DNA of 64,000 nucleotides from Mycetocola reblochoni REB411 (GTDB lineage Bacteria; Actinomycetota; Actinomycetes; Actinomycetales; Microbacteriaceae), in contig NZ_FUKR01000056.1 in assembly GCF_900163835.1 (NCBI RefSeq), positions 33,774 through 97,773 of the forward strand, in the 5' to 3' direction. Below are positions 44,781 through 54,867 of this stretch, in pieces; the stretch's first letter is position 1, and each line of letters opens with the position of its first letter. Below the pieces are notes generated by a model. The model saw nothing but the letters and a program-made list of their open reading frames with translations, did not search any database and was not told the DNA's origin. A program made the translations under genes and the position numbers.

Positions 44781-44850
44781 GGTGCGGTGCGGTGCGGTGC
44801 GGTGCGGTGCGGTGCGGTGCGGTGCGGTGCGGTGCGGTGCGGTGCGGTGC
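44781..44850. repeat. 14-unit GGTGC pentanucleotide repeat
   Basis: Fourteen perfect GGTGC units in the 163-bp gap between the kinase stop and the permease start. Five-base slippage here would change spacing upstream of the permease without touching a coding frame. Confidence 0.95.
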
Positions 44851-44900
44851 GGCGACGCGTGGCGGGGCGTGGCGGAGCGCTCGAGTCGCGGAGGGGCGGG

Positions 44901-45995
44901 CTACTCCAGCAGCCAGCTCGGTGAGGCGAGGTAGCGCTCGGCGACGGCGAGACTGCCGGGCAGCTGCTCGGAGAAGAGCGTGCCGGGGAGCGCGTCGGCG
45001 CGGTGGGTGACCGTCCAGCCGAGCATCGTCAGCCGCCGCAGCATGCTCAGCGCGCAGGCGCGCTCCAGCCAGCCGTCGTCGGCCTCGGCGTGCTCGCGGT
45101 AGCCGGCGACCCAGTCGCGGGCGAGCCGGGGCGCGTAGTCCCTGTGCTCGATGAACGACAGTGCGCTGGCGAAGTCGTAGCCGTACCAGCCGAAGCCGCA
45201 GTCGTCGAAGTCGATGACGGTCAGCTCGTCGCCGTCGATCATGATGTTCGACGGGCGAAGGTCCGCGTGGATGAGACCCCAGTGCTCGGCGCCCCTCGGC
45301 GCGTCGGCGACCGCGGCGAGGGCGGACGCCTCGGCGCGCTCGAGCAGCCGGAGCTCCGCGTCGGAGCGGACGGCGTGGCGCCAGTCGCCCCAGCGGCAGT
45401 CCCGCCCGAGCATGTCGGACAGGTCCCAGCTGAAACGGGAGTGGCCGTCGGGGAGCTGGAAGCCGCGGGAGTGCTCGTGCATCCGGGCCGTCAGCGCGCC
45501 GATCCGGCGGTAGTAGGGGGTGGGGTCGTCCAGGTCCTCGAGCACGGTGCCGGCCACGAAGGCGAACGAGACCGCGAACCACCAGGCGTCGCCGTCCCAG
45601 AAACGCAGCACGGTCGAACCGTCGGCGAGGGGGATGACGGCGGGGACGGGGATCGCCGTCTCGGTCGACAGCGCCTGCACCCAGCCGAGCTCGGCGGCGA
45701 TGTCGGAGGGGTCCTCCACGTAGCCGGGGCGGTGAACGCGCAGCACCTGGACCGGGACGCCGTCGACGCTGACCCGGAAGGTGGCGTTCTCGGACACGGC
45801 GATGAGCGTGATCGACGTCCGCTCAGGGGGAAGGCCCCACCCGGCCAGCACGGGCCGAGCGAGCCAGCCCGGTGCGGGCTGGCCTTTGGTCAGAGCCTGG
45901 AAGGCGGCCAGCGGGTCGGCCGCGGGCGCGCCGGCCCGGTCCTTCCCGAGCAGCGGGACGGGCGCGGTGAGCGTGGCGCTCGGCATGCGGTTCAT
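44901..45995 (-). CDS. APH/choline-kinase-fold phosphotransferase, probable ethanolamine kinase
   Basis: 364 residues. The kinase catalytic loop is LIHADLRPSNIMID (HxDxxxxN) and the Mg-binding motif VIDFDDCGFGWYGYD. The N-lobe has ENATFRVSVDGVPVQVLRVH; the aromatic-rich region HEHSRGFQLPDGHSRFSWD follows. The fold is shared by aminoglycoside, homoserine and ethanolamine kinases. Context (ethanolamine-type permease, phospho-lyase-type PLP enzyme) points to ethanolamine to phosphoethanolamine. ATG at 45995 follows GAGGAG. Confidence 0.82.
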   Translation of the reverse strand: MNRMPSATLTAPVPLLGKDRAGAPAADPLAAFQALTKGQPAPGWLARPVLAGWGLPPERTSITLIAVSENATFRVSVDGVPVQVLRVHRPGYVEDPSDIAAELGWVQALSTETAIPVPAVIPLADGSTVLRFWDGDAWWFAVSFAFVAGTVLEDLDDPTPYYRRIGALTARMHEHSRGFQLPDGHSRFSWDLSDMLGRDCRWGDWRHAVRSDAELRLLERAEASALAAVADAPRGAEHWGLIHADLRPSNIMIDGDELTVIDFDDCGFGWYGYDFASALSFIEHRDYAPRLARDWVAGYREHAEADDGWLERACALSMLRRLTMLGWTVTHRADALPGTLFSEQLPGSLAVAERYLASPSWLLE

Positions 45996-46298
45996 GGGTT
46001 CTCCTCGGTGGACGAGGAGGGCGGGCCCCGCGACAACCGTGGCACGCCCGTGGCCGCCGGAACCACACCGGGCCGGGGTTTTTACCTGACCGTCACGCAC
46101 CGCCCGGCCCGAAACAAACCATTCGTCTCGCGGGCCGGATTTGTCACCTGCGCGAAACACGGGGGCCACCGCCGGGCGCCGCGGCGAGCCTACGCTGAGG
46201 CAGCAGAACAAAACGCCGTGAGGGTCGGGCCCCGCACGCACAGCACAGGCACCGTGAACCGTCACGGGGCAGGAACCGCAACGCACACAGGGAGTGAC
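45996..46298. other. Divergent regulatory region of the ethanolamine-type cluster
   Basis: 303 bp without a gene between the kinase (minus) and PLP enzyme (plus). It holds an inverted repeat CCGGCCCG/CGGGCCGG (46104-46111, 46131-46138) flanking an AT-rich 19-bp loop, a further CCGGGCCGG near 46067, and a TACGCT -10-like box at 46191-46196. The GntR encoded at 47654 is the likely regulator, but no standard HutC-type operator is evident. Confidence 0.4.
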
Positions 46299-47639
46299 AT
46301 GCCCACACGCTCGACCATCATGGACACCAACAGCTACCGGCCCGAGGAGGCCGGCGAGCTGGACGCCGGCACCCGCGAGCTCATCGAGCGCAGGGAGCGC
46401 GTCCTCGGCGAGTCCTACCGGCTCTTCTACCGTTCGCCCGTCCACCTGGTCAGGGGCGAGGGTGCCCACCTCTGGGACGCCGAGGGCCGCAGGTACCTGG
46501 ACATGTACAACAACGTCGCGAGCCTCGGCCACTGCCACCCGGCGGTCATCGACGCCGTCGACCGGCAGATGCGGATGCTCAACACCCACACCCGCTACGT
46601 GCACGAGACCATCGTCGACTACAGCGAGCGGTTGCTCGCCACCATGCCGGCCGAGCTCGGCAAGGCCATGTACATGTGCACCGGTTCGGAGGCCAACGAC
46701 CTGGCCATGCGCGTCGCCCGCGCGTTCAGCGGCGGCGAGGGGATCCTGGTCACCAGGGAGGCGTACCACGGCACCAGCGACCTGACCTCCGGCGCCTCGC
46801 CCGCGCTCGGCAGCGGCCAGCCGCTCGCCGCCACGACGCGCATCATCGAGGCCCCCGATGCGTACCGCGTCGACACCGACGACATCGGGCACTGGTTCGC
46901 GGACCAGGTCCGCTCCGGCATCGCCGACCTGGAGCTGTCCGGCATCCGCTTCGCCGGCCTGATGATCGACTCGATCTTCTCCTCCGACGGGGTGCTGCCC
47001 GGCACCAGGGGGATGCTGCGCGAGGCCGTCGAGGTCGTGCACGCGGCAGGGGGCGTGCTCATCGCCGACGAGGTGCAGCCGGGCTTCGGCCGCACGGGGG
47101 AGAGCTTCTGGGGCTTCGGGAGGCACGGCCTCGTCCCCGACCTGGTCACCCTCGGCAAGCCGATGGGCAACGGCATCCCCGTGTCGGGCCTCGTCGCCCG
47201 GCCGGAGGTTCTCGCCGCGTTCAGCGACAGCATCCCCTACTTCAACACCTTCGGCGGCAACCCGGTGTCGATGGCCGCCGCGAGCGCCGTCCTCGACACC
47301 ATCCAGTCCGAGGGACTGCAGCAGCACAGCGCCGAGGTCGGGGCGGAGCTTCTGGCCGCCTACGCGGACCTGGCCGACCGCCACCCGGCGATCGGGGACG
47401 TGCGCGGCGCGGGACTGTTCATCGGCTGCGAGCTCGTCTCCGACCCGGCGACGAAACAGCCGGACAGGGGGCTGGCGCTCGCCGTGCTGGAGGAGCTGCG
47501 CTCGCGCGGGGTGCTCACCTCCGTCGCCGGGCCGCACGGCAACGTGCTGAAGCTGCGCCCTCCGCTCGCCTTCGACCGAGGCGACATCGACTGGGCCGTC
47601 GGCGCGCTCGACGACTCCCTCACGGCGCTCGGCGCCTGA
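46299..47639 (+). CDS. Class-III PLP enzyme, probable ethanolamine-phosphate phospho-lyase
   Basis: 446 residues. PLP lysine is Lys287 in TLGKPMGNGIPVSG; the cofactor Asp is in LIADEVQPGFGRTGE; N-terminal VHLVRGEGAHLWDAEGRRYL and LGHCHPAV are conserved. The AGXT2L-type subgroup of class-III aminotransferases cleaves phosphoethanolamine to acetaldehyde, ammonia and phosphate. Association with a permease and kinase supports that role; an ordinary aminotransferase remains possible. GGGAG precedes the ATG. Confidence 0.83.
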   Translation: MPTRSTIMDTNSYRPEEAGELDAGTRELIERRERVLGESYRLFYRSPVHLVRGEGAHLWDAEGRRYLDMYNNVASLGHCHPAVIDAVDRQMRMLNTHTRYVHETIVDYSERLLATMPAELGKAMYMCTGSEANDLAMRVARAFSGGEGILVTREAYHGTSDLTSGASPALGSGQPLAATTRIIEAPDAYRVDTDDIGHWFADQVRSGIADLELSGIRFAGLMIDSIFSSDGVLPGTRGMLREAVEVVHAAGGVLIADEVQPGFGRTGESFWGFGRHGLVPDLVTLGKPMGNGIPVSGLVARPEVLAAFSDSIPYFNTFGGNPVSMAAASAVLDTIQSEGLQQHSAEVGAELLAAYADLADRHPAIGDVRGAGLFIGCELVSDPATKQPDRGLALAVLEELRSRGVLTSVAGPHGNVLKLRPPLAFDRGDIDWAVGALDDSLTALGA

Positions 47640-47653
47640 GCGGTCAGGGGGCG

Positions 47654-48415
47654 ATGGAGCGCGAGACGCCCGGCCGTGAGCCGACGGCCGCCACACGGGC
47701 CGTCCGCTCGCGGCTGCGCGCCTGGCTGGCGGAGCAGCGCTTCGAGCCGGGGGAGCGCATCGGCACCGAGCGTGCGCTCGCCGAACGGCTCGGCGTCGGC
47801 AGGACGCTGCTGCGGGGCGCCCTCGACGAGCTCGAGCACGAGGGCCGCATCCGTCGCACGCTCGGTGCGCAGGGAGGGGTCTTCGCCCACGACGGCCGGA
47901 TCCAGCGCCACCTCAACACCCTGCAGGGGGTGCCGCAGATGGTGAGGGCGCAGGGGATGAGCGTGAGCACCCGCGTGCTCGGCGTGCAGCTCGGGGTCCC
48001 CTCTCCCGACGAGGTGCGGGCGCTCGGCCTGGTCGAGGGCGCGAGCGTGACGCGGGTGCGGCGGCTGCGCAGCGTCGACGGGCCCAGCTGGTCGCTCGAC
48101 CTGTCCGTGCTGCCGACGGAGCGATTCCCCGGTCTCAGCTCCCGCGACCTCAGCGGCTCCCTCTACCTGCTGCTCGCCGAGGAGTACGGGATGGACCTGG
48201 GCAGGGCGGACGAGACCGTCGAGGCGGTTCCCGCGACCGCCGATCAGGCCGAGGCCCTCGACATCGACGCCGGCGCCGCGCTGCTCCGGGTCCGCCGCCG
48301 GGCCGTGGACATCGCCGAGCGGCCCGTCGAGTACGCGCTCGACCTGTTCCGCGCCGACAGGACCCGCGTGCACATGCAGCGCTACGGCTCCAACTGGAAG
48401 CGCTCCCGGCACTGA
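47654..48415 (+). CDS. GntR-family regulator, HutC type
   Basis: 253 residues. The winged helix is FEPGERIGTERALAERLGVG with RTLLRGALDELEHEGRIRR; the UTRA effector domain has GVPSPDEVRALGLVEGASVT, VRRLRSVDGPSWSLDLSVLP and a C-terminal RPVEYALDLFRADRTRVHMQ. AGGGGG precedes the ATG, 14 bp after the PLP enzyme, so the two are co-transcribed. It probably responds to ethanolamine or a phosphorylated product. Confidence 0.88.
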   Translation: MERETPGREPTAATRAVRSRLRAWLAEQRFEPGERIGTERALAERLGVGRTLLRGALDELEHEGRIRRTLGAQGGVFAHDGRIQRHLNTLQGVPQMVRAQGMSVSTRVLGVQLGVPSPDEVRALGLVEGASVTRVRRLRSVDGPSWSLDLSVLPTERFPGLSSRDLSGSLYLLLAEEYGMDLGRADETVEAVPATADQAEALDIDAGAALLRVRRRAVDIAERPVEYALDLFRADRTRVHMQRYGSNWKRSRH

Positions 48416-48421
48416 CGGGGA

Positions 48422-48444
48422 GCCCGCTGCGGCGGGCATAGGCT
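48422..48444 (+). promoter_or_regulatory. Short hairpin and leaderless promoter before the ABC exporter
   Basis: GCCCGC/GCGGGC (48422-48427, 48432-48437) follows the GntR stop. TAGGCT at 48439-48444 lies 7 bp before the ATG at 48452, placing the start site at or next to the start codon. Confidence 0.55.
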
Positions 48445-48451
48445 GAGCACC

Positions 48452-50329
48452 ATGAGCAGAATGGGCGAGCTGGCCTCGATGGGAGGGGCCAGGGGCCCCG
48501 GCGGTCCGCGGAACCGCGTCTCGGGCTCCGACGAGGACGCCCAGCGCAGGGCCAACGAGGACGCCCCCGTGATTCCCGGGCTCGGCCGCCGCATCGCGGC
48601 GCTGTTCCGCCCGCACCGGCGCGGTCTCGTCGCCGTCGTCGCGCTCGTCCTCGTCGGGGCGGGGCTGAGCGTCGTCCCCCCGCTGCTCGTGCAGGAGGCC
48701 TTCGACGTCGGGCTGTTCCCCGCGGACGGCCGTGTCGACCTGCGCGCCCTCGCCGTCATCGTCGGGGTCATGATCGCCGTGTTCGTCGTGTCCGCCGGCC
48801 TGAGCGTCGCCCAGACCCGGCTCACCGCGGGCATCGGCAACAGCGTCATGGGCTCGCTGCGGGTCCAGCTCTTCGAGCGGCTGCAGTCGATGGAGCTCGG
48901 CTTCTTCACCCGGACGAAGACCGGCGTCATCCAGTCGCGGCTGCAGAACGACGTCGGAGGCGTGGCCGGGGTGCTCACCAACTCGGTGCAGAACATCCTC
49001 GGCAACACCGTCACCGTCATCGCGGCGATCGTGGCGATGCTGCTCATCAACTGGCAGCTCACGCTCGTCGCGGTCGTGCTCATGCCCGGCCTCGTGCTCG
49101 TGCAGCGCCGTGTCGGCCGGGTGCGCGCGCGCATCGCCACGCGGACGCAGGAGTCGCTGAGCGAGATGACCTCCATCACGCAGGAGGCACTGAGCATCTC
49201 CGGCGTGCTGCTGGCGAAGAGCTTCAACCGGCAGGCGCGCGAGGTCGCCAGGTACCAGGACGAGAACGGCCGGCAGGTGCGCCTGCAGGTGCAGCAGGCG
49301 ATGAGCGGGCAGTGGTTCTTCGCGCTGGTGAACGTGTTCCTGTCGTCGATCCCCGCGGTCATCTACCTCGTCGCGGGCTGGCTGATCACCGGCGGCGCGA
49401 CCGACATCACCGCCGGTGCCATCGTCGCGTTCACGACGGTGCAGTCGCGGCTGCTGTTCCCGCTCGTGTCGCTCATGCGGGTGGCGCTGGACGTGCAGAC
49501 CTCGCAGGCGCTGTTCGCCCGGATCTTCGAGTACCTGGACCTGACGCCGAGCATCGTCGACGCCGACGACGCGGTCGACGTGCCCGAGGGGCCGGCGTCG
49601 GTGGTGTTCCGCGACGTGGAGTTCCGCTACCCGGACGCCGCCCCCGGCGCCGCCGCCACCCTCAGCGGGGTCAGCGTCGACATCGAGCCGGGCAGCTTCG
49701 TCGGCGTCGTCGGGCCGTCCGGGGCGGGAAAGACGACGATCTCCGCGCTCATCCCGCGGTTCCAGGACGTCACGGCCGGGGCCGTCGAGGTCGGAGGCGT
49801 CGACGTGCGCAAGCTGACGCAGAGCTCACTCATCGACCGGATCGGCCTGGTCAGCCAGGAGAGCTACCTGTTCCACGCGAGCATCGCCGACAACCTGCGC
49901 TACGCCCGGCCGGACGCCAGCGGCGAGGAGCTGGTCGCCGCGTGCACGGCCGCGAACATCCACGACACGATCTCCTCGTTCCCCGACGGCTACGACACGC
50001 TCGTGGGGGAGCGCGGCTACCGGCTCTCCGGCGGCGAGAAGCAGCGGCTGGCCATCGCGCGCGTGCTGCTGAAGGATCCGGAGATCCTGCTGCTGGACGA
50101 GGCGACCAGCGCGCTGGACAGCATCTCGGAGCGCATCGTGCAGCGGGCGCTCGACACGGCCAGCCACGGGCGGACCACCATCGCGATCGCGCACCGGCTC
50201 TCCACCGTGCAGCATGCCGACCGCATCCTCGTCATCGACGCCGGACGGCTCGTCGAATCGGGGACGCACCCCGAGCTGCTCGCCCGCGGCGGGGTGTACA
50301 GCCGCCTGTTCTCCGAGCAGAACGGCTGA
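48452..50329 (+). CDS. ABC half-exporter (membrane domain fused to ATPase)
   Basis: 625 residues. A ~60-residue N-terminal extension leads to a six-span exporter domain (VALVLVGAGLSVVPPLLVQE onwards), then an ATPase with Walker A GPSGAGKTT, Q-loop, signature YRLSGGEKQRLAIARVL, Walker B EILLLDEATSALD and H-loop AIAHRLSTV. The MsbA/LmrA-like half-transporter should act as a homodimer exporting lipids or drugs. The start appears leaderless. Confidence 0.92.
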   Translation: MSRMGELASMGGARGPGGPRNRVSGSDEDAQRRANEDAPVIPGLGRRIAALFRPHRRGLVAVVALVLVGAGLSVVPPLLVQEAFDVGLFPADGRVDLRALAVIVGVMIAVFVVSAGLSVAQTRLTAGIGNSVMGSLRVQLFERLQSMELGFFTRTKTGVIQSRLQNDVGGVAGVLTNSVQNILGNTVTVIAAIVAMLLINWQLTLVAVVLMPGLVLVQRRVGRVRARIATRTQESLSEMTSITQEALSISGVLLAKSFNRQAREVARYQDENGRQVRLQVQQAMSGQWFFALVNVFLSSIPAVIYLVAGWLITGGATDITAGAIVAFTTVQSRLLFPLVSLMRVALDVQTSQALFARIFEYLDLTPSIVDADDAVDVPEGPASVVFRDVEFRYPDAAPGAAATLSGVSVDIEPGSFVGVVGPSGAGKTTISALIPRFQDVTAGAVEVGGVDVRKLTQSSLIDRIGLVSQESYLFHASIADNLRYARPDASGEELVAACTAANIHDTISSFPDGYDTLVGERGYRLSGGEKQRLAIARVLLKDPEILLLDEATSALDSISERIVQRALDTASHGRTTIAIAHRLSTVQHADRILVIDAGRLVESGTHPELLARGGVYSRLFSEQNG

Positions 50330-50356
50330 GCGAGGCCGCGGCCGTGCGGCTCAGCC
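50324..50356. terminator. Shared hairpin with both stop codons
   Basis: GGCTGAGC (50324-50331) pairs perfectly with GCTCAGCC (50349-50356). The arms contain the TGA of the exporter and the complement of the TGA of the convergent gene. The interior has GGCC/GGCC. Confidence 0.65.
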
Positions 50357-51193
50357 CTCGCCGTCGTCCGCGCCGCCCCGCTCGGCGAGCATGTCGCGCA
50401 TCAGGTCGATCTCCGACTGCTGCGCCGTGACGACGCCGGTCGCGAAGGTCGTGACCACGGGGTTCTCGCTGCGGTCCAGCACCGCCTCGGCCATCTCGAT
50501 GGCGCCCTGGTGGTGGGCGATCATCAGCGTGAGGAAGGTGCGCTCCGCCTCGACGCCGGACTGGGCCGACAGCTCGTCGAGCTGATCCTGCGTGGCCAGG
50601 CCCGGCATGGGCTCGCCGGGGACATGCGCCGACTCCGCCTTTCCGGTGTGGTCGTGCCCCGTGCCGTCCAGTCCCGGCCGGGTCATCCAGGTCATGGACG
50701 CCTCGCTGCCGTACTGCGGCAGACCCCACACCGACAGCCAGCCGGACATGATCCCCGACTGCGTCGACTGGGCGGTCGCGATGTCGTACGCCAGGGTGCG
50801 GACCGCGTCGTCGTCGGTGAGGTCGCGGACGATCATCGCCATCTCGACGCCCTGGTTGTGGTGGGTCTGCATATCGCGCGAGAAGCCCGCCTCGGCGCTC
50901 GTCGTCGTCGGCGTGGTGGTGCCGATGGCGGAGAGCCGTCCGGCGGAGAACGCGACGGCGGCCGCCACGAGCGCGACGAGCACGACGACGAGGACGAGCA
51001 CGCCCCTGCCCAGCCGGCGCGGCGGGGCGGCGAGGGCACGGTCGAGGTCCTCGTCGCTCATCGCCAGCGTCTGCGCGGTCTCGCTTCCGTCCAGGCGCGG
51101 CCCGTCGACGTCGAGGTCGTTCTGATCGTGCCGCCCGTCGGTTCCGTCGGTCGCGGGCGAGGGGCGATCCCCTCGCCCGGCTCCCGTCGACAC
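50351..51193 (-). CDS. DUF305 membrane-anchored protein
   Basis: 280 residues. A ~60-residue cytoplasmic N-terminus, one span (GRGVLVLVVVLVALVAAAVA), then an extracellular DUF305 domain with two His-rich repeats: RDMQTHHNQGVEMAMIV and LMIAHHQGAIEMAEAVL. DUF305 is a ferritin-like four-helix domain, often near copper genes. Middle stretch RPGLDGTGHDHTG is also His-bearing. Start is a GTG at 51193, 2 bp after the DUF3105 stop. Confidence 0.88.
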   Translation of the reverse strand: MSTGAGRGDRPSPATDGTDGRHDQNDLDVDGPRLDGSETAQTLAMSDEDLDRALAAPPRRLGRGVLVLVVVLVALVAAAVAFSAGRLSAIGTTTPTTTSAEAGFSRDMQTHHNQGVEMAMIVRDLTDDDAVRTLAYDIATAQSTQSGIMSGWLSVWGLPQYGSEASMTWMTRPGLDGTGHDHTGKAESAHVPGEPMPGLATQDQLDELSAQSGVEAERTFLTLMIAHHQGAIEMAEAVLDRSENPVVTTFATGVVTAQQSEIDLMRDMLAERGGADDGEG

Positions 51194-51195
51194 TG

Positions 51196-51894
51196 CTACG
51201 CCTTGCCCTCGCCGGTCACGCCGCCCACGCAGGCCGCGCCGGGCTCGGGGACGGAGTCGCTTCGCCAGTAGTTCTCGAAGAACTCGGGGATGCGCGCGTC
51301 GTCGGCCGAGTCGACCTTCAGCTGCGCGCCCCAGGCGCTGACGGCGATCGGGGTGTCCATGCCCTCGTAGGGGGAGAGGATGGCGTAGGTGGAGGGCATC
51401 AGGCTGCGCAGCGTCTCGAGCTCCTCGTCGGAGATCGAGGGGTCGTAGGTCACCCACACCGCGCCGTGCTCGAGCGAGTGCACCGCGTTCTCGTTCACCT
51501 GCGGCTCGGTGTAGATGCCGCAGTTCAGCCAGACCGGGTTGTGGTCGCCGCCCGCCGGAGGGGTGACGTCGTAGCTGACCGGGTCGGTGGTGTGGTTGTT
51601 CGTCTCGGTGTAGGTCTCGACGCCGTCGATCGTGGCGTCGCCGCCGCCGGCCGTGTAGGTGGCGTAGCGCGGGATGCTCGCGACGATGGCGAAGGTGAGC
51701 ACGCCGGCGACGGCGACGCCGCCGACCACGGCGGCACCGATGCCGAGGCGCTTGTTGCGCTTCTTGCGCTCCTGCTCCTTCTTGAACGCGGCGACCTTCG
51801 CCTCGCGCTGGGCCGCGCGCTGCTGCTTGATGGTCTGCTGGGTCGCCGGGTTGCCGCTCGACGGCTTGCCTGGGTTCTGGGGATTCGGGGTCAC
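51196..51894 (-). CDS. DUF3105 membrane-anchored protein
   Basis: 232 residues. Lys/Gln-rich cytoplasmic N-terminus, one span (LGIGAAVVGGVAVAGVLTFA), then the DUF3105 domain with HNPVWLNCGIYTEPQ, AVHSLEHGAVWVTYDPS and ILSPYEGMDTPIAVSAWG. Conserved Cys, His and Glu suggest metal binding, but the function is not established. Tightly linked to DUF305, a pairing often seen in actinomycetes. GTG start after GAGAGG. Confidence 0.88.
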   Translation of the reverse strand: MTPNPQNPGKPSSGNPATQQTIKQQRAAQREAKVAAFKKEQERKKRNKRLGIGAAVVGGVAVAGVLTFAIVASIPRYATYTAGGGDATIDGVETYTETNNHTTDPVSYDVTPPAGGDHNPVWLNCGIYTEPQVNENAVHSLEHGAVWVTYDPSISDEELETLRSLMPSTYAILSPYEGMDTPIAVSAWGAQLKVDSADDARIPEFFENYWRSDSVPEPGAACVGGVTGEGKA

Positions 51895-52082
51895 GGGTGG
51901 CCTCTCGGAGTGGACGGGGTCGTCGGTGCGGAACGCCCGGGGACGCGGAATTGTTCCAGCGGGACCAGATTAGGCTGACAATGCTGGGATCCCGCCGTCA
52001 TACTCCTCGTCGTCGCCGCACGGGGGCGCCCGTCAGGCTAGGCTCGATCGAAGCGTCACACGACGACAGGTGAAGGACTGCA

Positions 52083-53447
<1,365 letters not shown>

Positions 53448-53573
53448 CCCCGGTGACCACCATGACCGCCCCGTTCCCTCCCGTCGGCCCGCTGCGCCGA
53501 TGTCGCGCCTGACGCCGCCGCACCCCCGGCCCCACCGGGCCACCCCGTCACGCACAGGAGAGAACGAACCATC

Positions 53574-54731
53574 ATGACCACCGCACCCGACCGCCGCTTC
53601 GCCACCCTCGCCATCCACGCGGGCCAGAGCCCCGACGCCACGACCGGCGCCATCATCCCGCCGATCTTCCAGAGCTCCACGCACGTCCAGGACGGCGTCG
53701 GCGTGATGCGCGAGGGGTACGAGTACAACCGCTCGGCGAACCCGACGCGGACATCGCTCCAGGAGCAGCTCGCCGCGCTCGAGGGCGCCGACCACGCCTT
53801 CTCCTTCGCCTCCGGCCTGGCCGCCGAGGATGCGCTGCTGCGCGGCCTGCTCACGCCGGGCGACCACATCGTCATCGGCAACGACGTGTACGGCGGTACC
53901 TACCGTCTGATCAACAGGGTGTTCGGCGCCTGGGGCGTCGAGCACAGCGTCGTCGACCTCACCGACGCGGCGAGCGTCGAGGCGGGGATCACCGAGCGCA
54001 GCCGGATCCTCTGGGTGGAGACGCCCTCCAACCCGCTGCTGTCCGTCGTCGACATCGCCGCGCTCGCCGAGCTCGGGCACCGGCACGGACTGGTCGTCGT
54101 CGTCGACAACACCTTCGCCACGCCCGCACTCCAGCAGCCGCTGGCCCTCGGCGCCGACGTCGTCGTCCACTCGACGACGAAGTACATCGGCGGCCACTCG
54201 GACGTGCTCGGCGGCGCCGTCGTCACCTCCGATGCGGACATCGCCGAGAAGGTCGGCTTCCAGCAGTTCGCCGTCGGCGGTGTCTCCGCGCCGATGGACG
54301 CGTGGCTGACGACGAGGGGCCTGAAGACGCTCGACGTGCGAATGCGCAGGCACAGCGAGAACGCCGCACGCGTCGCCGAGGCGCTCGGCCAGAGCCCCGC
54401 CGTCGAGCGGGTGTACTACCCCGGCCTCGCCGACCACCCCGGGCACGCGATCGCCGCGCGCCAGATGCGCGGCTTCGGCGGCATGGTGTCCGTCACGCTG
54501 ACCGGGGGTCCCGAAGCCGCGGCCGCGCTCGTCGCGAGGACGCGCGTCTTCCAGCTGGCGGAGTCGCTCGGCGGCGTCGAGTCACTGATCTCGCTGCCCG
54601 CGCGGATGACCCACGCCTCCGTGGTCGGGACGGAGCTGGAGGTCCCCGCCAACCTGGTGCGGCTCTCCGTCGGCATCGAGGACGTCGACGACCTGGTCGA
54701 GGACCTGACGGCCGCGCTCGCCGGCCTCTGA
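53574..54731 (+). CDS. metB: Cystathionine gamma-synthase/lyase
   Basis: 385 residues of the Cys/Met-metabolism PLP family. PLP lysine is Lys203 in HSTTKYIGGHSDVLGG; EYNRSANPTRTSLQEQLAAL and SLGGVESLISLPARMTHASV are family signatures. Sequence alone does not separate synthase from lyase; next to cbs, the reverse-transsulfuration lyase role (cystathionine to cysteine) is at least as likely. AGGAGAGAACG lies before the ATG. The 126-bp gap after cbs has no other feature. Confidence 0.9.
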   Translation: MTTAPDRRFATLAIHAGQSPDATTGAIIPPIFQSSTHVQDGVGVMREGYEYNRSANPTRTSLQEQLAALEGADHAFSFASGLAAEDALLRGLLTPGDHIVIGNDVYGGTYRLINRVFGAWGVEHSVVDLTDAASVEAGITERSRILWVETPSNPLLSVVDIAALAELGHRHGLVVVVDNTFATPALQQPLALGADVVVHSTTKYIGGHSDVLGGAVVTSDADIAEKVGFQQFAVGGVSAPMDAWLTTRGLKTLDVRMRRHSENAARVAEALGQSPAVERVYYPGLADHPGHAIAARQMRGFGGMVSVTLTGGPEAAAALVARTRVFQLAESLGGVESLISLPARMTHASVVGTELEVPANLVRLSVGIEDVDDLVEDLTAALAGL

Positions 54732-54867
54732 GGGGCGGCCAGGGCGATCGCCGTCCGGTGCGGCCGATCACCCCGACCAGGCCTCCCGGGGGCCCGGTCC
54801 GGACGATAGGCTGTCGGCGAGAACACGCCCCCGCCCGCGCTGCACAGCCAGAAGAAGGACCGAAAGC

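Noticed and set aside
44749..44934. Short plus-strand frame across the GGTGC repeat
   Set aside because: Its repetitive translation merely reflects the repeat; no ribosome-binding site or family match.
45003..46298. Plus-strand extension of the PLP-enzyme frame
   Set aside because: Antisense to the APH-fold kinase with low-complexity translation; the ATG at 46299 has a ribosome-binding site and the family N-terminus.
46000..47696. Minus-strand extension upstream of the kinase
   Set aside because: Shadow of the PLP enzyme, rich in Gly/Arg/Asp with no known motif.
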